64,000 bases of DNA from Diphasiastrum complanatum (taxonomy: Eukaryota > Streptophyta > Lycopodiopsida > Lycopodiales > Lycopodiaceae). The translations under genes were made by a program, and so were the position numbers. Where the stretch lies: contig CM055099.1 of NCBI GenBank assembly GCA_029204225.1, positions 61,411,753 through 61,475,752 of the forward strand, given 5' to 3'. This document shows, one piece after another, positions 10,276-21,525 of the stretch. Position 1 is the first letter of the stretch. Each line of letters opens with the position of its first letter. The notes beneath the pieces were generated by a model. The model was not told the DNA's origin. It saw nothing but the letters and a program-made list of their open reading frames with translations, and searched no databases.

Positions 10276-13200
10276 TTAAAGTACATTTTCTACGGAATTT
10301 TCACTGGTGTCTCTCAATTCAGAACTTGACATATTCTCAACACTCTCGTTTTTAGCTGATGAATTGGAAAACCCGTCTTCTTCATCAGAGTCAACTGGCA
10401 AATCTTCCTCAGAATCCCCATCTAATGTTGACAAAAAACCTTGTAAATCAGCTTTTCTCTGTTGATGACGAGTGGAGGATGATGGTTTTTCCAATAATCC
10501 AAGTCGTTCTTTCAATATAGATATTGTTGACTTTCGTAGATGATTGGTCATTGTCAATTCAAAATTAAATGCCAAAACATCTACATCCTGTAGATTCAAA
10601 TCGTCGACTCTTGGTTGATTTTTTGGCAATCTATTTCTCTTGCCCTTTGGATCTACTTACAACATTTCGAGTTCGTACCTTCCCAAAAAAGCATTCGTTG
10701 AAGTGGTGCGCAACCAATGGACACATAGTGCTTTTGTTTGATTACTATTTTGAATAAGGCCAAGTACTTGGCAATCCAAAATGGATGTCCTTCATTATTT
10801 TCTGAAGCTAGAAGTGCAACAAGGCTTCCAATTTGGATTTCATTCGAATCACTGCGCCATTTCATTTTTGCAGCTTTTACACTTTGCCTATTCTTCCTTG
10901 ACCCCACATAAATTTCATGTTCCTCACTTTGCACAAGCTGCAAGAAATCATTATCTCAAGGAAGATTTGAAGGTTCGACAGTTGTAGTTGATGTTCCTAA
11001 TTTATGAGGCCAATGAAATTCTTCAGTTGTTGATGTATGTTCAAAAAAAAAAAATTGAGCAAACTGATTTTTTGTTCCTCGAAAAAGTCCATCCACCAAT
11101 GCTGATCAAACTCATCAAAAAAATGATAAGCTGCTTGAATACTTGATTCTAAAAAATTTAATTAGGCAAATGGATTAATCTCACGATGTTCTCTTTGCGC
11201 TTTTTGTTCTTCTAGCAAGGACTTCAAGGGAGACAACACAACAAACTTGATTTGAGTTGATGGAATGTTAAGCAAAAATCGAACTCCTTCAAGAGGTAGC
11301 TACAAAACTAAATTTGAAAATAGTTTGTCCCATAATAATATAATGTCTGATTCATTACATTTGATTTTAAACTGGTGCTGAAAGCTAATATCATTAATAT
11401 TAGCTACACATCGCTCTATTTCGTTGGACGCCCCTTAACATAATCACGAAATCATATGTGTGCATGATTAATGACACGTTTGGCTTTGGCACATACGATT
11501 CTTCAACAATACTTTGAAGCACTAGTAATGAAAATGCTTTCTTGCGTCTCAACCGTTTAGAAAGGCAACTAAACATTTGATCAATTTGATCGTGGGTATG
11601 TCTTACCAATAAAAATCCTATTTTTACTTTTTTGAAAAAAAATTTCTCCACTAGCATGGACAAGTATGCCAAAACAATTTGGTTTTTATTTTTCCTAGTA
11701 ATGTTGTCAAGTTGCAAATAAAGTATTTCTGGAAGATTTTCACCAAATTTGCAAATTATCTTATGTACAATGGTGATCGTCAAATTTGGATCATTGGGAT
11801 AGTGAAAAAAGACCTTGGACTCCATAGTGCCATTAAACACAAGTGCTCCAACGAGATGAACCTAAATAAAATTTGCCTCGTTCTAATTTTTGGGCACTCT
11901 GACAAAATGAGGCAAAATTGTTTTCTTCTGATCCATGCCATCAATAACAAGGCCCAGATATTTTTGTGAACATTCCAAACATTTCTTTCGATGCTTGGCC
12001 AACTTTTGTCTTTCAACTGTTTGTTGATCTCTATGCAATTGAAGAGCTTTTGCAGCATCCACTAAAAATACAATGATTCATTTATTTAATAGAATAAAGA
12101 TCGTACCATAATGGTGTTAAAAAAGACTGCAACATAATTTTTTCAAAATAGAAAGTATTAAAATGAATGACAAATTTAATTAATATTTACCTTTCTCGTC
12201 ATTGGTCTTTGAAGGTTGTTTTGTAGACTTTAACAACTCGCAAGTAGAGCATACTGTCATTCGTAATTTTTTGGAAATCTTTATCAGTCCAAAACCTCTT
12301 TTTCAAATTCTAAGAAAATATGAGTAACTCAAATAGAGAACTTTTTTTGTTTTGGCAAACTCTTTGTACATCAAAAATATTTCTAATTTTGTATAATTAT
12401 CTAGCAATTGAAATATAAGGAATTAGGCAATTTCTCTTTGTGCATATCTATGAAATGCTTTAGCCAAGCAGTTGTATTTAAGGCATCTGAAAAAACAGTT
12501 CGACCTTGTAAGGATCCCCGTAATGTTGGGTCTTTATGAAGTCATGCATGCATTCGTTGAAGCCGTGAGTTTCCAATTGCGTGAACTGCTTTGTAAGCTT
12601 TACGACAAACCTCCAAAGCATTTTAAAAATACGAAAATGGGCTTTTGTTCGGCCTCACTGTTGCACACAAATAGTAATTTCTCTCATCCTTACTTCGTAA
12701 AAAGAAGTTTGATCTTAATTCTTCAATTTCTCTGATACTCAGCTTTTGCAAACAATAGGATGAGCAGCAAATAATATTCTGTACCTTTCGAATCTCAGAT
12801 TTTGTAATCAACTGTTTTTGACGATTCATTAATTCAGGTGACGATCTCAAGTTTCTCTTGTATTTTCCTCTTTGTTTGGAGTCTGATCTATAAATTGAAC
12901 CTGTGACACTAGTAGGTGCTTGAACTGGTTGAGAAGGTGTTGGAATTTCATGACTTGGAATTCTAGCTCCAACCTCAGGATGTTTAGGACCCTCTGAAAG
13001 CTCTAAATTTTCAATGAAAATAGCCCTTTTAGATTTAACATGACAAACATCACTTTGAGAAGGTCTCCTACGAACATGAGAAAAGCTTGAACATCGCGGA
13101 TCAACAGACTTACGCGTATCTGTTGATTTACTAGAATCAGTAACTGATTGAATTGAAGCTTTTGAATCATCACTCAATGATTCAACTTGTTCAAATGAAC

Positions 13201-13441
13201 AATGTTTTAATTGTGTAGAGCCTATATTTGAAGAGGAAGACGAGGTCGAAAGATTTGACACAAGCCGAGTTACAGACATTATTTCTTGAAAAGTACTTGC
13301 TTGAGAAATTTTAGAAGATAAATGGGTAAATGATGATGATGCCACATCATTTACAAAAACATATTCAGATTCAGGAGTGGCTTCATAAAAAAAAACTTTC
13401 ATTGGGAATATCAAATGAAGATGATGCACTTGTTGCAACAA
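10276..13441 (-). pseudogene. Decayed DNA transposase, DUF7869-like
   Basis: Several minus-strand pieces line up as one broken protein. N-terminal part (12623-13441): Ser-rich leader, then CCSSYCLQKLSIREIEELRSNF, a Cys motif followed by helices. Next (about 12435-12610): VCRKAYKAVHAIGNSRLQRMH, interrupted by a TGA, then an LQGRTVFSDA segment. Core (11400-11840): LYLQLDNITRKNKNQIVLAYL and FLLVRHTHDQIDQMFSCLS, the D..N and H..H..D block I associate with the RNase H-like DUF7869 domain of uncharacterised plant and invertebrate transposon proteins. C-terminus (10276-10943): GHPFWIAKYL, VDVLAFNFELTMTNHLRKST and an acidic tail. There are many frame changes. The family name is from memory. The divergent gene at 14833 may be its partner. 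Confidence 0.6.
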
Positions 13442-14160
13442 CGTATTGAGTTACAACTACTGGAATAGAAGAGGTAGAACTACTTGACATCATAACCTTA
13501 AAAGAAATTTTAACTATGTACTTATGCTAAGCATAGACCCGGTAAAATAGTTAACACAAAACTAAATGTGCTCCACAAACTTAACTGCAACCTCTGTTGG
13601 TCATAGAACAAATAAAAAGCTATGCAAACCTCAATACACTGATACAAGAAAAACAACTAAATGCAAATGAGCAACAAGCCTAGAAAGTAACTGGTTAATT
13701 AAAATTTCCAACGGCTACCATGCCTTAAATACTGTTTGGCAGCATCCTTAGGGTTAGGGTTGACCCAAGAGTAGATTAGGGTTAGGCTTAGGTTTGGACG
13801 GTCCTGGCTAAGGCTCGAGGTCGGAGTGAGGTGAGGTGAGGTGAGCGGCAACTCGGTCCCGACGCAAGCTGGAGGTCTGGCATGAGGCGGAGGTCTCGAA
13901 AAAAAAATTATTTAAGGACCGTAGTCCAAGCATAACTCACCTCACCTGTGAATTCATAAGCACACATGCTGCCAGAGCTCTCACTATGACAAAGTCACGG
14001 CTTTCTATAGGATATTGCATACGTGCTCGCTCATAGATTTCTTGACGGTAAGATTATTGTCATTTTTTAACTTTGTTCTATGCGTAGCATGGGTATTAAA
14101 TTATTGCATTAGTAAATACTCATGTTTTAATTAGTATTCATCTTCTTAAAACTTGGGTGA
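13442..14160. other. Intergenic region between two divergent genes
   Basis: Non-coding. It holds short runs of TTAGGG near 13750 and 13780 (telomere-box-like), GAGGTGAGGTGAGGTGAG near 13829, and two weak copies of the palindrome found in the next feature (tatgctaagcata at 13523 and ctatgcgtagcatggg at 14078). The start codons of both flanking genes point away from this region, so their promoters should be here or in the palindrome array. Confidence 0.5.
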
Positions 14161-14601
14161 CCTATGCTCAGCATAGGTGGTTGCACGAGTCCTCTTCTCT
14201 AACCTATGATAAGCATAGATTGTGTTCGGGTCCTTAGTAACAACCTATGCTCAGCATTGGAAGCCGGAGAGATTTTTCTATTCTTACCTGCTTGCTAACC
14301 TATGCTCAGCATAGGTTGCATCTCTGGTCCTCTTCTAACCTATGCTTAGCATAGGTTAGCAAGCAGATTGCGAAGACATCCTATGTTGAGTATAGGTGGG
14401 ACTAGAGCATGCAGGTGACGACCTATGTTGAGCATAGGTTGCATCTCTGGTCCTCTTCTAACCTATGCTCAGCATAGGTCGTCACTCGCGTGCTCTAGTC
14501 CCAACTATGCTCAGCATAGGATGTCTTTGCAATCTGCTTGCTAACCTATGCTGAGCATAGGCTAGAAGAGGACTAAAGATGCAACCTATGCTCAGCATAG
14601 G
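14161..14601. repeat. Palindrome array folding into a 140-bp-arm hairpin
   Basis: The 17-mer CCTATGCTCAGCATAGG (8-bp arms, one central base) or a close variant occurs at 14161, 14203, 14244, 14299, 14339, 14380, 14422, 14462, 14505, 14545 and 14585, at roughly 40-bp steps. On top of this, 14299-14438 and 14462-14601 are ungapped inverted repeats of 140 bp each, about 90% identical by eye, with a 23-bp loop. The spacers (for example ttagcaagcagattgc and gggactagagca) are also mirrored. Confidence 0.85.
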
Positions 14602-14832
14602 TCAGTACTCGTATTTTTTCTGTTTTACAAGGCTTAGTCTAAGAAATGTGATACTTTTGAGATGTTTTTGTAAGAAAATGTGTTGAATTTTTAGTTTTGA
14701 TTATTAGAGATTCTTCACAAAAACTGCTTGTCTTATTAAAGTTTTCAAATATTTTTATTCAGGTAGTGATTTAAATTTTTCTAAAGAATCTTTTTCTTTG
14801 TAGATTTTCAATTGTCTTTGATAATTTTCAAA

Positions 14833-16368
14833 ATGTCGAGGATTTCTTTCAAAATTTCGGGTAAATGTCAAGATATTCCACTGAAAGATAAGAAGAAATT
14901 CATGTACTACTTCACCAGAGGAGTCAACAACACAAAGCTGTCGGAGCTTTTTATTCATTTAGCTGAGAAGCTTGGCAAGGGAGACTCACAATTCAAAATT
15001 CAAGAAAGATTGCTTGCTGATCAACCAGATGAGGATGAGGAAGAAGGTTTTGTGAACGTACTTGTCAAGGAGACGACTAAGTCTCGTTCTATTTTCATTT
15101 TGAACGAGACTATGATAGAGATTCAACTTTGTCAGGTTGAGGCCATCAAAGCCTATTTTGATAAAGCTCTAGTTACTTTGGTGTGTAAATATAAAACATA
15201 TTTTTATTCAAGTATATCTACATTTGTTTCATGCTTAGCATAGTGGTTACTAAATATAAAATTCTTTGAACTTTTAGGTAAAAGCCTTTACTCATTATAA
15301 TTTAAACTTGATTTTTGTTTCTGTCTAGAGCATGAAGCAATGCTTAAAAATGGTTCTAGCTATTATTGTTGAGGGGAAAGATCTGGTCGGAGTTCAAAAG
15401 GTGTATTTATTGGACCTCGCAAGCCTGCTTCTACCACTGCTCAGGTTACACAGCCGGCCTCTAAAAACGTTGAGGATGAAACTGTAGCTGTCCGTCATCC
15501 CAAAAAAAAGAGATCTCATAATATTTCTGAGTCTTCTCTCACTAGACCCAAGTCACGTCCAAAGACCATTTCTACACATCGCCATAAGTCCATCCCATCT
15601 GCTAAAAGCAAGAAAGTCGCCACCGAACCATCGATGTCTCTACCTGGTGCATCCATCCGCCCCTTACAAGATAGCTCTGAGCTTGCCAAATTAAGAGAAG
15701 ATATTCATACAACAAAAAAATTCAAAGAAACAACTTTGATTTTAGATATAAATCAGTGTGATAGGCCACTTGTAGACCCAATAATGGGAGACAGGCCAAT
15801 GGAAGTAAGAGAATCGAATGAAACACATGTACATAACTTAAAAATAAAATTTAAAGATCATACACAGGCCATAGTTACTCCTTTTGTTGTTTTGGTTGAT
15901 CCCAACGAATGCAACCATGTTGCAAATTTTGATTTTTCTCTATTAGATTCATATCATTTTTTTGTTCTTGGGGGCATACACAGTTTACAAGCCCAAAAAC
16001 AGTTATCTCAAGAGTATTCTCATATTCCAACCTTTCGAACTATGAGTGCTATTGCATTTGCTGGCCTGACAGTGGAAGACGCCAAATTATTGGCTTGGGA
16101 CCATAATATTGATCAAGACTACCGGATGAAGATGACCGTGATACAAAGAATTCGATTTTTTCACAAAGAATATGTGAGAGTTTCCAAAGTAGGAGATGTG
16201 AATCAACTAGAGTTGAAAGCACTCTGTGCTCAAGAGATAGACTTGCCTTTTGTTTTAAAAAATCCTATGCAGAGCCTTACAAAATATGATAATTTTTTTT
16301 CAACTTGTTTTTTGCAGTGGCCAGGTAATTTCTTTTGCTATGCTTGTCATGGAATGCTTTGGTTATAA
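14833..16368 (+). CDS. Uncharacterised gene with ParB/sulfiredoxin-like segment, one nonsense codon
   Basis: I do not recognise the family. Exon 1 is 14833-15180 and exon 2 is 15331-16368, with a 150-bp GT...AG phase-0 intron (pyrimidine tract tttttgtttctgtct). The ATG at 14833 is chosen as the first in frame. Exon 2 has one in-frame TGA at 15370-15372, then runs open for about 330 codons. Seen: an acidic stretch DEDEEE in exon 1, a classical nuclear signal HPKKKRSH, and a region FVVLVDPNEC...FFVLGGIHSLQAQKQL...AIAFAGLTVEDAKLLAWDHN. The G-G-x-H-S-x-x-A and EDAKLLAWDHN blocks resemble the ParB/Srx nucleotide-binding fold; this is a tentative reading. A possible later exon lies at 16475-16666. 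The gene is divergent from the transposase at 10276-13441. Confidence 0.5.
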
Positions 16369-16474
16369 TATATGTTATAATCCTTTTAAATTATTTTTAT
16401 CAGACTAAAATTTTGAACTCAATTTTAATACTCCCTAAATTTTTTATCAAATAATTTTTTTTTTTAAATTTTAT

Positions 16475-16666
16475 GTGTGGGCACTTGTTGATAAATTTTT
16501 TGATAAATGGGAAACTTTTCAAATAAAAGACCAACCTACTCAGGGTGCCTCAAAGTCAAAGAAAAAAGTTGTCAACACTCAAACTCTAAAGCCAATCCTT
16601 ACAAAAATGAGAATATCAGAGTGGAAGAATATGCAAGAGAGAGCTAATAATAAGTGTTCTTTCTAG
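16475..16666 (+). CDS. Possible downstream exon of the ParB-like gene
   Basis: This is an open stretch WALVDKFFDKWETF...KSKKKVVNTQTLKPILTKMRISEWKNMQ, rich in Lys, 107 bp after the previous frame ends. A donor-like CAG|GTAATT lies at 16325, but I found no convincing acceptor just before 16475. It may be a separate exon, or the same frame interrupted by an indel. Confidence 0.3.
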   Translation: MWALVDKFFDKWETFQIKDQPTQGASKSKKKVVNTQTLKPILTKMRISEWKNMQERANNKCSF

Positions 16667-16759
16667 AGTTGTTGATGGTCAAGTTTCTTTGACATAAATG
16701 GGAGAAGAATTTCAAAGGTAATAGTCATAATCTAAATATTTATTTTCATGTTACCTTTT

Positions 16760-17186
16760 GTAATAAAGTGATTTTTAGCAAGCTCCCTTTGGATGTCTTT
16801 GACTCTCAATACATAATTGGTTGCACTTTCATCACTCCTTTGATAGCTTTGGAATATTTGATTCCTTAGAGTGAGAAGTTTTGAGGTATTCTTAGCCTCA
16901 TAGATTGCTTACAGAGTGTCCCAAGCATCATTGGCTATGTGCAAGCACCAATCTCCCTCAAAATCTCATTGGAGACATTCATTTTAATATAGCGGAGAGC
17001 CATCCTAGCTCTCTTCTTGTACTTTTGTACTTCTTGAAGGACTTGAGGCTCCTCCTCAATCCCAAGTACAATGTCCATCACATCTTGGAGTATCAAGATT
17101 GACTCCATTCTAACCTTCCAAATAGAACAGTTGGAGGTAGATAGTCTTTCACTAGATTCCAATAGGTAGGAACCCATAGATGCCAT
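16760..17186 (-). pseudogene. Copia gag fragment, relative of element A
   Basis: On the minus strand, the start at 17186 reads LESSERLSTSNCSIWKVRME, then VMDIVLGIEEEPQVLQEV and RARMALRYIKMNVSNEIL, nearly the same as gag of element A (1101-1871). It ends at a stop near 16935 and continues frameshifted to about 16760 with sequence matching A's next 170 bp. No pol is present. Copies A and this one lie in opposite directions, 16 kb apart. Confidence 0.8.
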
Positions 17187-17935
17187 GTAATTGTGAAGAC
17201 ACCTTGTAATGAGACACTAAAATGTTGGTTCTCTCTCACTATAGGATCCTTGGAAGGTGTACTACCAACTCCTATGCAAGATCTTGCAACAAAGTGAGAT
17301 ATGGACCTCACTAGCTTTTCCAATCTCTCTTAATCTAGATCACTCTCACATCAATGAATGAAGTATGGGCTAAGTTGGGTCAAGCTATCTTTGGCATGTG
17401 TGAAACACTCCAAGAATCCACAAATCACTCAAGAACAAGCCAATTGTATGAACGAAGGTGGCTATGACCTCAAAATGATGACTAGATCTCAAATAGATGA
17501 CGGGGGGGGCAAGCATCTTTTTGAATGTTTTGGTCAAACTAGCAAGATATGATCAAACCAAATGTGTCCACACAGGTCTAGGTGCCCTACCTAACCCTCT
17601 TCAAAAGCTTATAGCTTTTGATTGGCTCTACCGAATCGATCGAAACAAATTGCTACAAAAACTAGACAAAACTAGCTATCTAACACCAAATTTGGATCCA
17701 ACTTGGAAGAGAACTTCCAAATAAACTTGGCTGTACTTCACATGTGCCTGAACATTGAGTTCCGTACAATACCTAAAATGATTCAATAATTATGATAATG
17801 AACCCTTTTGATCCAAATTTCCTTGAGATAGCATGAGAGATACAATCAACACTTTCTAGATCTTGATTTTCATGAAAATTTTGAAACTATGGATGATAGA
17901 TGCATCAAAAGCTTAGGTAGGCTCTGATACTATTA
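17187..17935 (-). other. Leader and primer-binding site of the A-like copy
   Basis: The minus strand matches the 5' leader of element A. The complement of tagtatcagagcc at about 17921-17935 is the primer-binding site. The LTR that should lie beyond it is missing: other sequence begins at once, so the copy is broken exactly at its leader/LTR boundary. A run of eight G is at 17503. Confidence 0.65.
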
Positions 17936-18899
17936 ACAGATCCTCTGCCTGCTTACAGCTTTGTGTCTTGTTCTGCCTGTTGTTAGTAGAGACGGTGAGT
18001 TCTTTTTAAGTTTATCTTTCTTGTTTCAGAGCCCAAGCTCAGGCAGAGGAGATTGGGTATCGTTGTAGTATGCCTATCAGAGGACAACTCAGGGCAGTCA
18101 CTCTTGAACTGAAATCACATGTTCATCTACCAAACATGCAGGTGATGCATTCAACCAAGAAATCAGCATGAAGAAAGATTGCAATGCCATAAAATCCTAC
18201 TCTAATGCTGCAAAAATGAGTTACAATTAGATCCTAAACATTTAACACTTGCATAAATCCACAAAAGAGAAACAAGAAGCTATTCTACAGCATTTTAGAA
18301 GTCCAAGAATCAAGAAACCAACCAAGCTTTTGATTCTTGGACATCCCATGAACATCAAGAACATGGTTGTAAGGGGATATGCAAGAATTACATCACAAAC
18401 CCAACCTATTTAGTTTACCTGAATGCTGATTCCTACATTAAATCACAAACAAGAAATGAAATCGAATCCACTCTAGGAAAGCAAGAAAACTAATTCACTC
18501 TACTATCCACAACCACACACAAAGGATGGAAAGGCATGATCATAGGAGCATCACTCAAGAAAATCGCCATGATCAAGGAGCTTAGTGTTGTATCAAACTC
18601 ATGGAGGCTCTTCTCATTTGGACATGGAGTAGATACAATGCATAAAAAGCTCATCTTCTCTTAAATAATGTCTGTCTAAAATTGTCTCTTAATTCCACCT
18701 GCTTATTCAATCAAGGCAAAGAAAATTGTTCTATTAGTACATAAATCAGAAACAGACCCAATTGAAGACATTGATATTAGTTTGATTTATTCAAACTTTC
18801 ATCTGTTCTCTAAGGAAGAATTTTCTACTTTTTTTCCTACACTAACTACAAGTTAGGATCCGGACCATTCGAGCCTTATAACTTACATAGGGTCAGTCT
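17936..18899. other. No recognisable gene
   Basis: I see no coding sequence or repeat that I can name. A short GT...AG intron-like stretch (GGTGAGTTC near 17993 to TTTCAG near 18029) suggests the edge of a decayed transcribed region that continues into the next feature. Confidence 0.3.
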
Positions 18900-20801
18900 G
18901 TGATAATTGGAGATACCATTCCAATCACAGTTGCCCAAGCCGCCTCACCTCCACAAACGCGTGCAATCTCACCAAACATGCAGGCCCTCATGGACATGTT
19001 CAATGATTCCAATCTCTTAGGGGCAAATGAAATTATTGAGATGCCTAAGAGCCCAGGGCCCTTTGATATCCAGTCCCCTAGAATAATATTTGAATAGTTC
19101 CACGATAGTTCTATAATTTTTTATTCATCATTTCAGACAGGTCAGCAAGATCAAACAAAAGTAGCACCAGATACCATCAGGGTCGTCCATGTCGTTCAGT
19201 CACCAAAGCAGTTCAATGCTACCATACCAGATGGTTATGAAGAAGAGAATGTATTCAATGTATCGAGATTGCCTCTTCCTGCTGCTGCTACCGCACCAAC
19301 TGTGAATTCTGGTGACGCTATGGGCTTAGTTACTAACCTTTTGCGAGTGATCCAGACCATGCTCGATGAGAAGAAGGCAATGGACAAGCGCATCTCGGAA
19401 TTGAGATCAAAGAATACCTTGATCAGCCAGAAAGCGATATAGCTGAATCGGGAGCTCAAGGTCGTCAAACAAGAAAGCCCAACAAACAATCAATGCTCTA
19501 GAAGGCTATGTGGTGACTCTATAGAAAACATTGACAACCACACAGGATGAAGTTGACAAAGTCTCCCAAGATGCTAAACAACAAGTATTACTACTCGAGG
19601 GGAACTTGGATATGGTTGTGCTTGAACGAAAATGCATTCAAGGTGAATTGAATGCGACCACCCTTGAATGTGATACTTACCTCCAGTCTCACCGGATGAG
19701 ATCCGATACTTGTTCAGGAAGGTTGAAACCTACCGAATTTCATTGGTAGGATTTCAAGAAAGATTTGACAAGTTAAAACATATAGCATCGCCCGAGCTGG
19801 CCAAGGCTAAAGAAATCATAAAGGATTACGAGAAGACAGCCGCTCAAATCTTAGAGTCGAATCCTCAGATTACCATTCCAGTAATACCATAATTCTCACT
19901 TGGGCACCAAACTGAAGATCAACAAAATGTTGGAATCGATCAAGGAGACGATGCTGATGTTGAAGAAGTGATACCAATGGCATGAGCCAAGCAAACGGGT
20001 TCATCCACATCAAGGACCAGATCATTATTTCAAAAGCCAACCACCGTTGATGAACAAATCCAGAGTTTCTTGCAGCAACATCTGCATGAGTTTCCAAGGG
20101 GTGGCTGGGTGCTGAACTTCAAGACCTCAGAGATAGAGGCTGGCAAAAAAATTGAGAAACTACCAGCCTTGGGGGAGTAGTCGGCTTGGAGAACAACAAT
20201 TTTTGAAAAAACTCCCTATTCTATAAGGAGTTATGTTGCCAGCCCTCACCAACTATGAGTGGCTCCATATTATGTGTCGATGCCACGTTGTAATAAATGG
20301 AAAGATTTGGGTGTGTCATTGGACAAAATCAATATCCATACCCCAAATTGGCCCATAATCTACGAACATTACAACTGGGCAATTTCAATTGATGTCCACT
20401 ATGTCTTACAAGCTTATCAACAGAAACATATGTTCTCACCGGATCCAACAGTTAGGCGATCTACGTTGTTTGCAAAAGACTTGACAATGTTGGCATCAGT
20501 TGCTACATGATGGGATGATTGTCTTCTTACTTTGGCTTTCAATCCTAATAAACTGATGGCATTCGACAGTGTCCAAGATCAGCTGCCAATAGCAAGGTTG
20601 TAGTATCGTGCCACGATGTTGGGTGGCTCATGGGAATCTCACTTTACCGCATGGACAATGTCAAAGTGGTTGGCTGGTGCAAATAAGTGCTTTCTACCGC
20701 ACAATATTGATTTTAATACTGCCCGTCTGGAGTTCATGGAGAAGGTGCAGTACCACCTAGTCAAAGTACAATGCGAGCCAATCAAAGCCCAAAGTGAATA
20801 A
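18900..20801 (+). pseudogene. Unidentified decayed coding region
   Basis: Not recognised. Consecutive plus-strand frames, broken by stops and shifts, look like one old protein. 18900-19097 has PNMQALMDMFNDSN. 19140-19440 has VVHVVQSPKQFNATIPDGYEE and then a heptad-like AMDKRISELRSKN. 19531-19892 is Leu/Glu/Lys-rich (coiled-coil-like). 20259-20510 has PRCNKWKDLGVSLDKIN and YNWAISIDVHYVLQAYQQKHMF. 20616-20801 has GGSWESHFTAWTMSKWLAGA. There are no zinc knuckle, protease or polymerase motifs. It could be the gag-like part of a gypsy element or a decayed host gene family member. Stops at 20508-20510 and elsewhere rule out a working gene. Confidence 0.35.
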
Positions 20802-21005
20802 ATCTCGTTAGATGTTGTGGGACCACCAAAAATTTTGGTGGGGAATACTGTTGGAGGGTTTGCGGATATCGAGGCAACCCTAACCCTAGTTAATAAGTGA
20901 GAGGGATTTGGCATCCTGTGTGTGTAAGTCCAACCCAATGATCACATAGTTATTTGATTAATTAGAAAGTCAATAAAAGGACTTTAGGCCTTTTTGTGGG
21001 ACTTT

Positions 21006-21263
21006 TCAACATGCAAGGAGGTCTTGTGGCTCAAAAGGCTATTGGTGGAGCTTCATGTCATGGAGGAGGAGATCCCAACCATATGTTGTGACAACCAATC
21101 AGTCCAATCACTTGCTACTAATCCTACATTCCATGGGAGCAAGCACATCGAGATTGCTCATCATTTCGTGAGGGAGAAAGTGCAAGCCAAAGAGATCAAG
21201 CTCCAACATGTGCCATCATCAAGTTGCTTGGCTGATTTGTTTACTAAATCTTTATTTAAAGAT
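21006..21263 (+). pseudogene. Copia RNase H C-terminus, element D
   Basis: It reads STCKEVLWLKRLLVELHVM, IPTICCDNQSVQSLATNPTF, SKHIEIAHHFVREKVQA and SCLADLFTKSLFKD, the end of a copia RNase H. It runs straight into the LTR of element E with no polypurine tract, so E probably inserted here. The best relatives in the window are the fragments at 29614-29886 and 34800-35550. Confidence 0.8.
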
Positions 21264-21525
21264 TGTTAGAAATCAATGATAAACTTCATTGTTACTGTTT
21301 ACAAGGTACATTAATGTTGACAGTTGTGACCAGCTGTCATAAGCCGTAGGCTAGTCTATTAGTCTACTCGTAGGTTTTCTCTCTCTATTAGGGGTTCAAG
21401 GTTTATTTGTACTTTTTACATCTGTATGAGTTAGTGTAATAGAGTGACAGTGCGTGTTCTTCTTCCACCTTCTTGTGGTGATTGCTTATGGTGAATGCTT
21501 GATGTTGCATATCTAATTCTTGACA
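21264..21525 (+). repeat. 5' LTR of copia element E (262 bp)
   Basis: The LTR starts TGTTAGAAATCAATG and ends ATTCTTGACA, followed by the primer site tgatatcagagtagc. A nearly identical inverted copy lies at 26796-27058, which fixes both borders. Confidence 0.85.

Noticed and set aside
13747-13795. Telomeric repeat
   Set aside because: Only two or three scattered TTAGGG units; no array of the plant TTTAGGG type.
14161-14601. CRISPR-like array of short repeats with 20-25 bp spacers
   Set aside because: Repeats are palindromic 17-mers in eukaryotic DNA, the spacers are themselves mirrored copies, and no cas genes are present.
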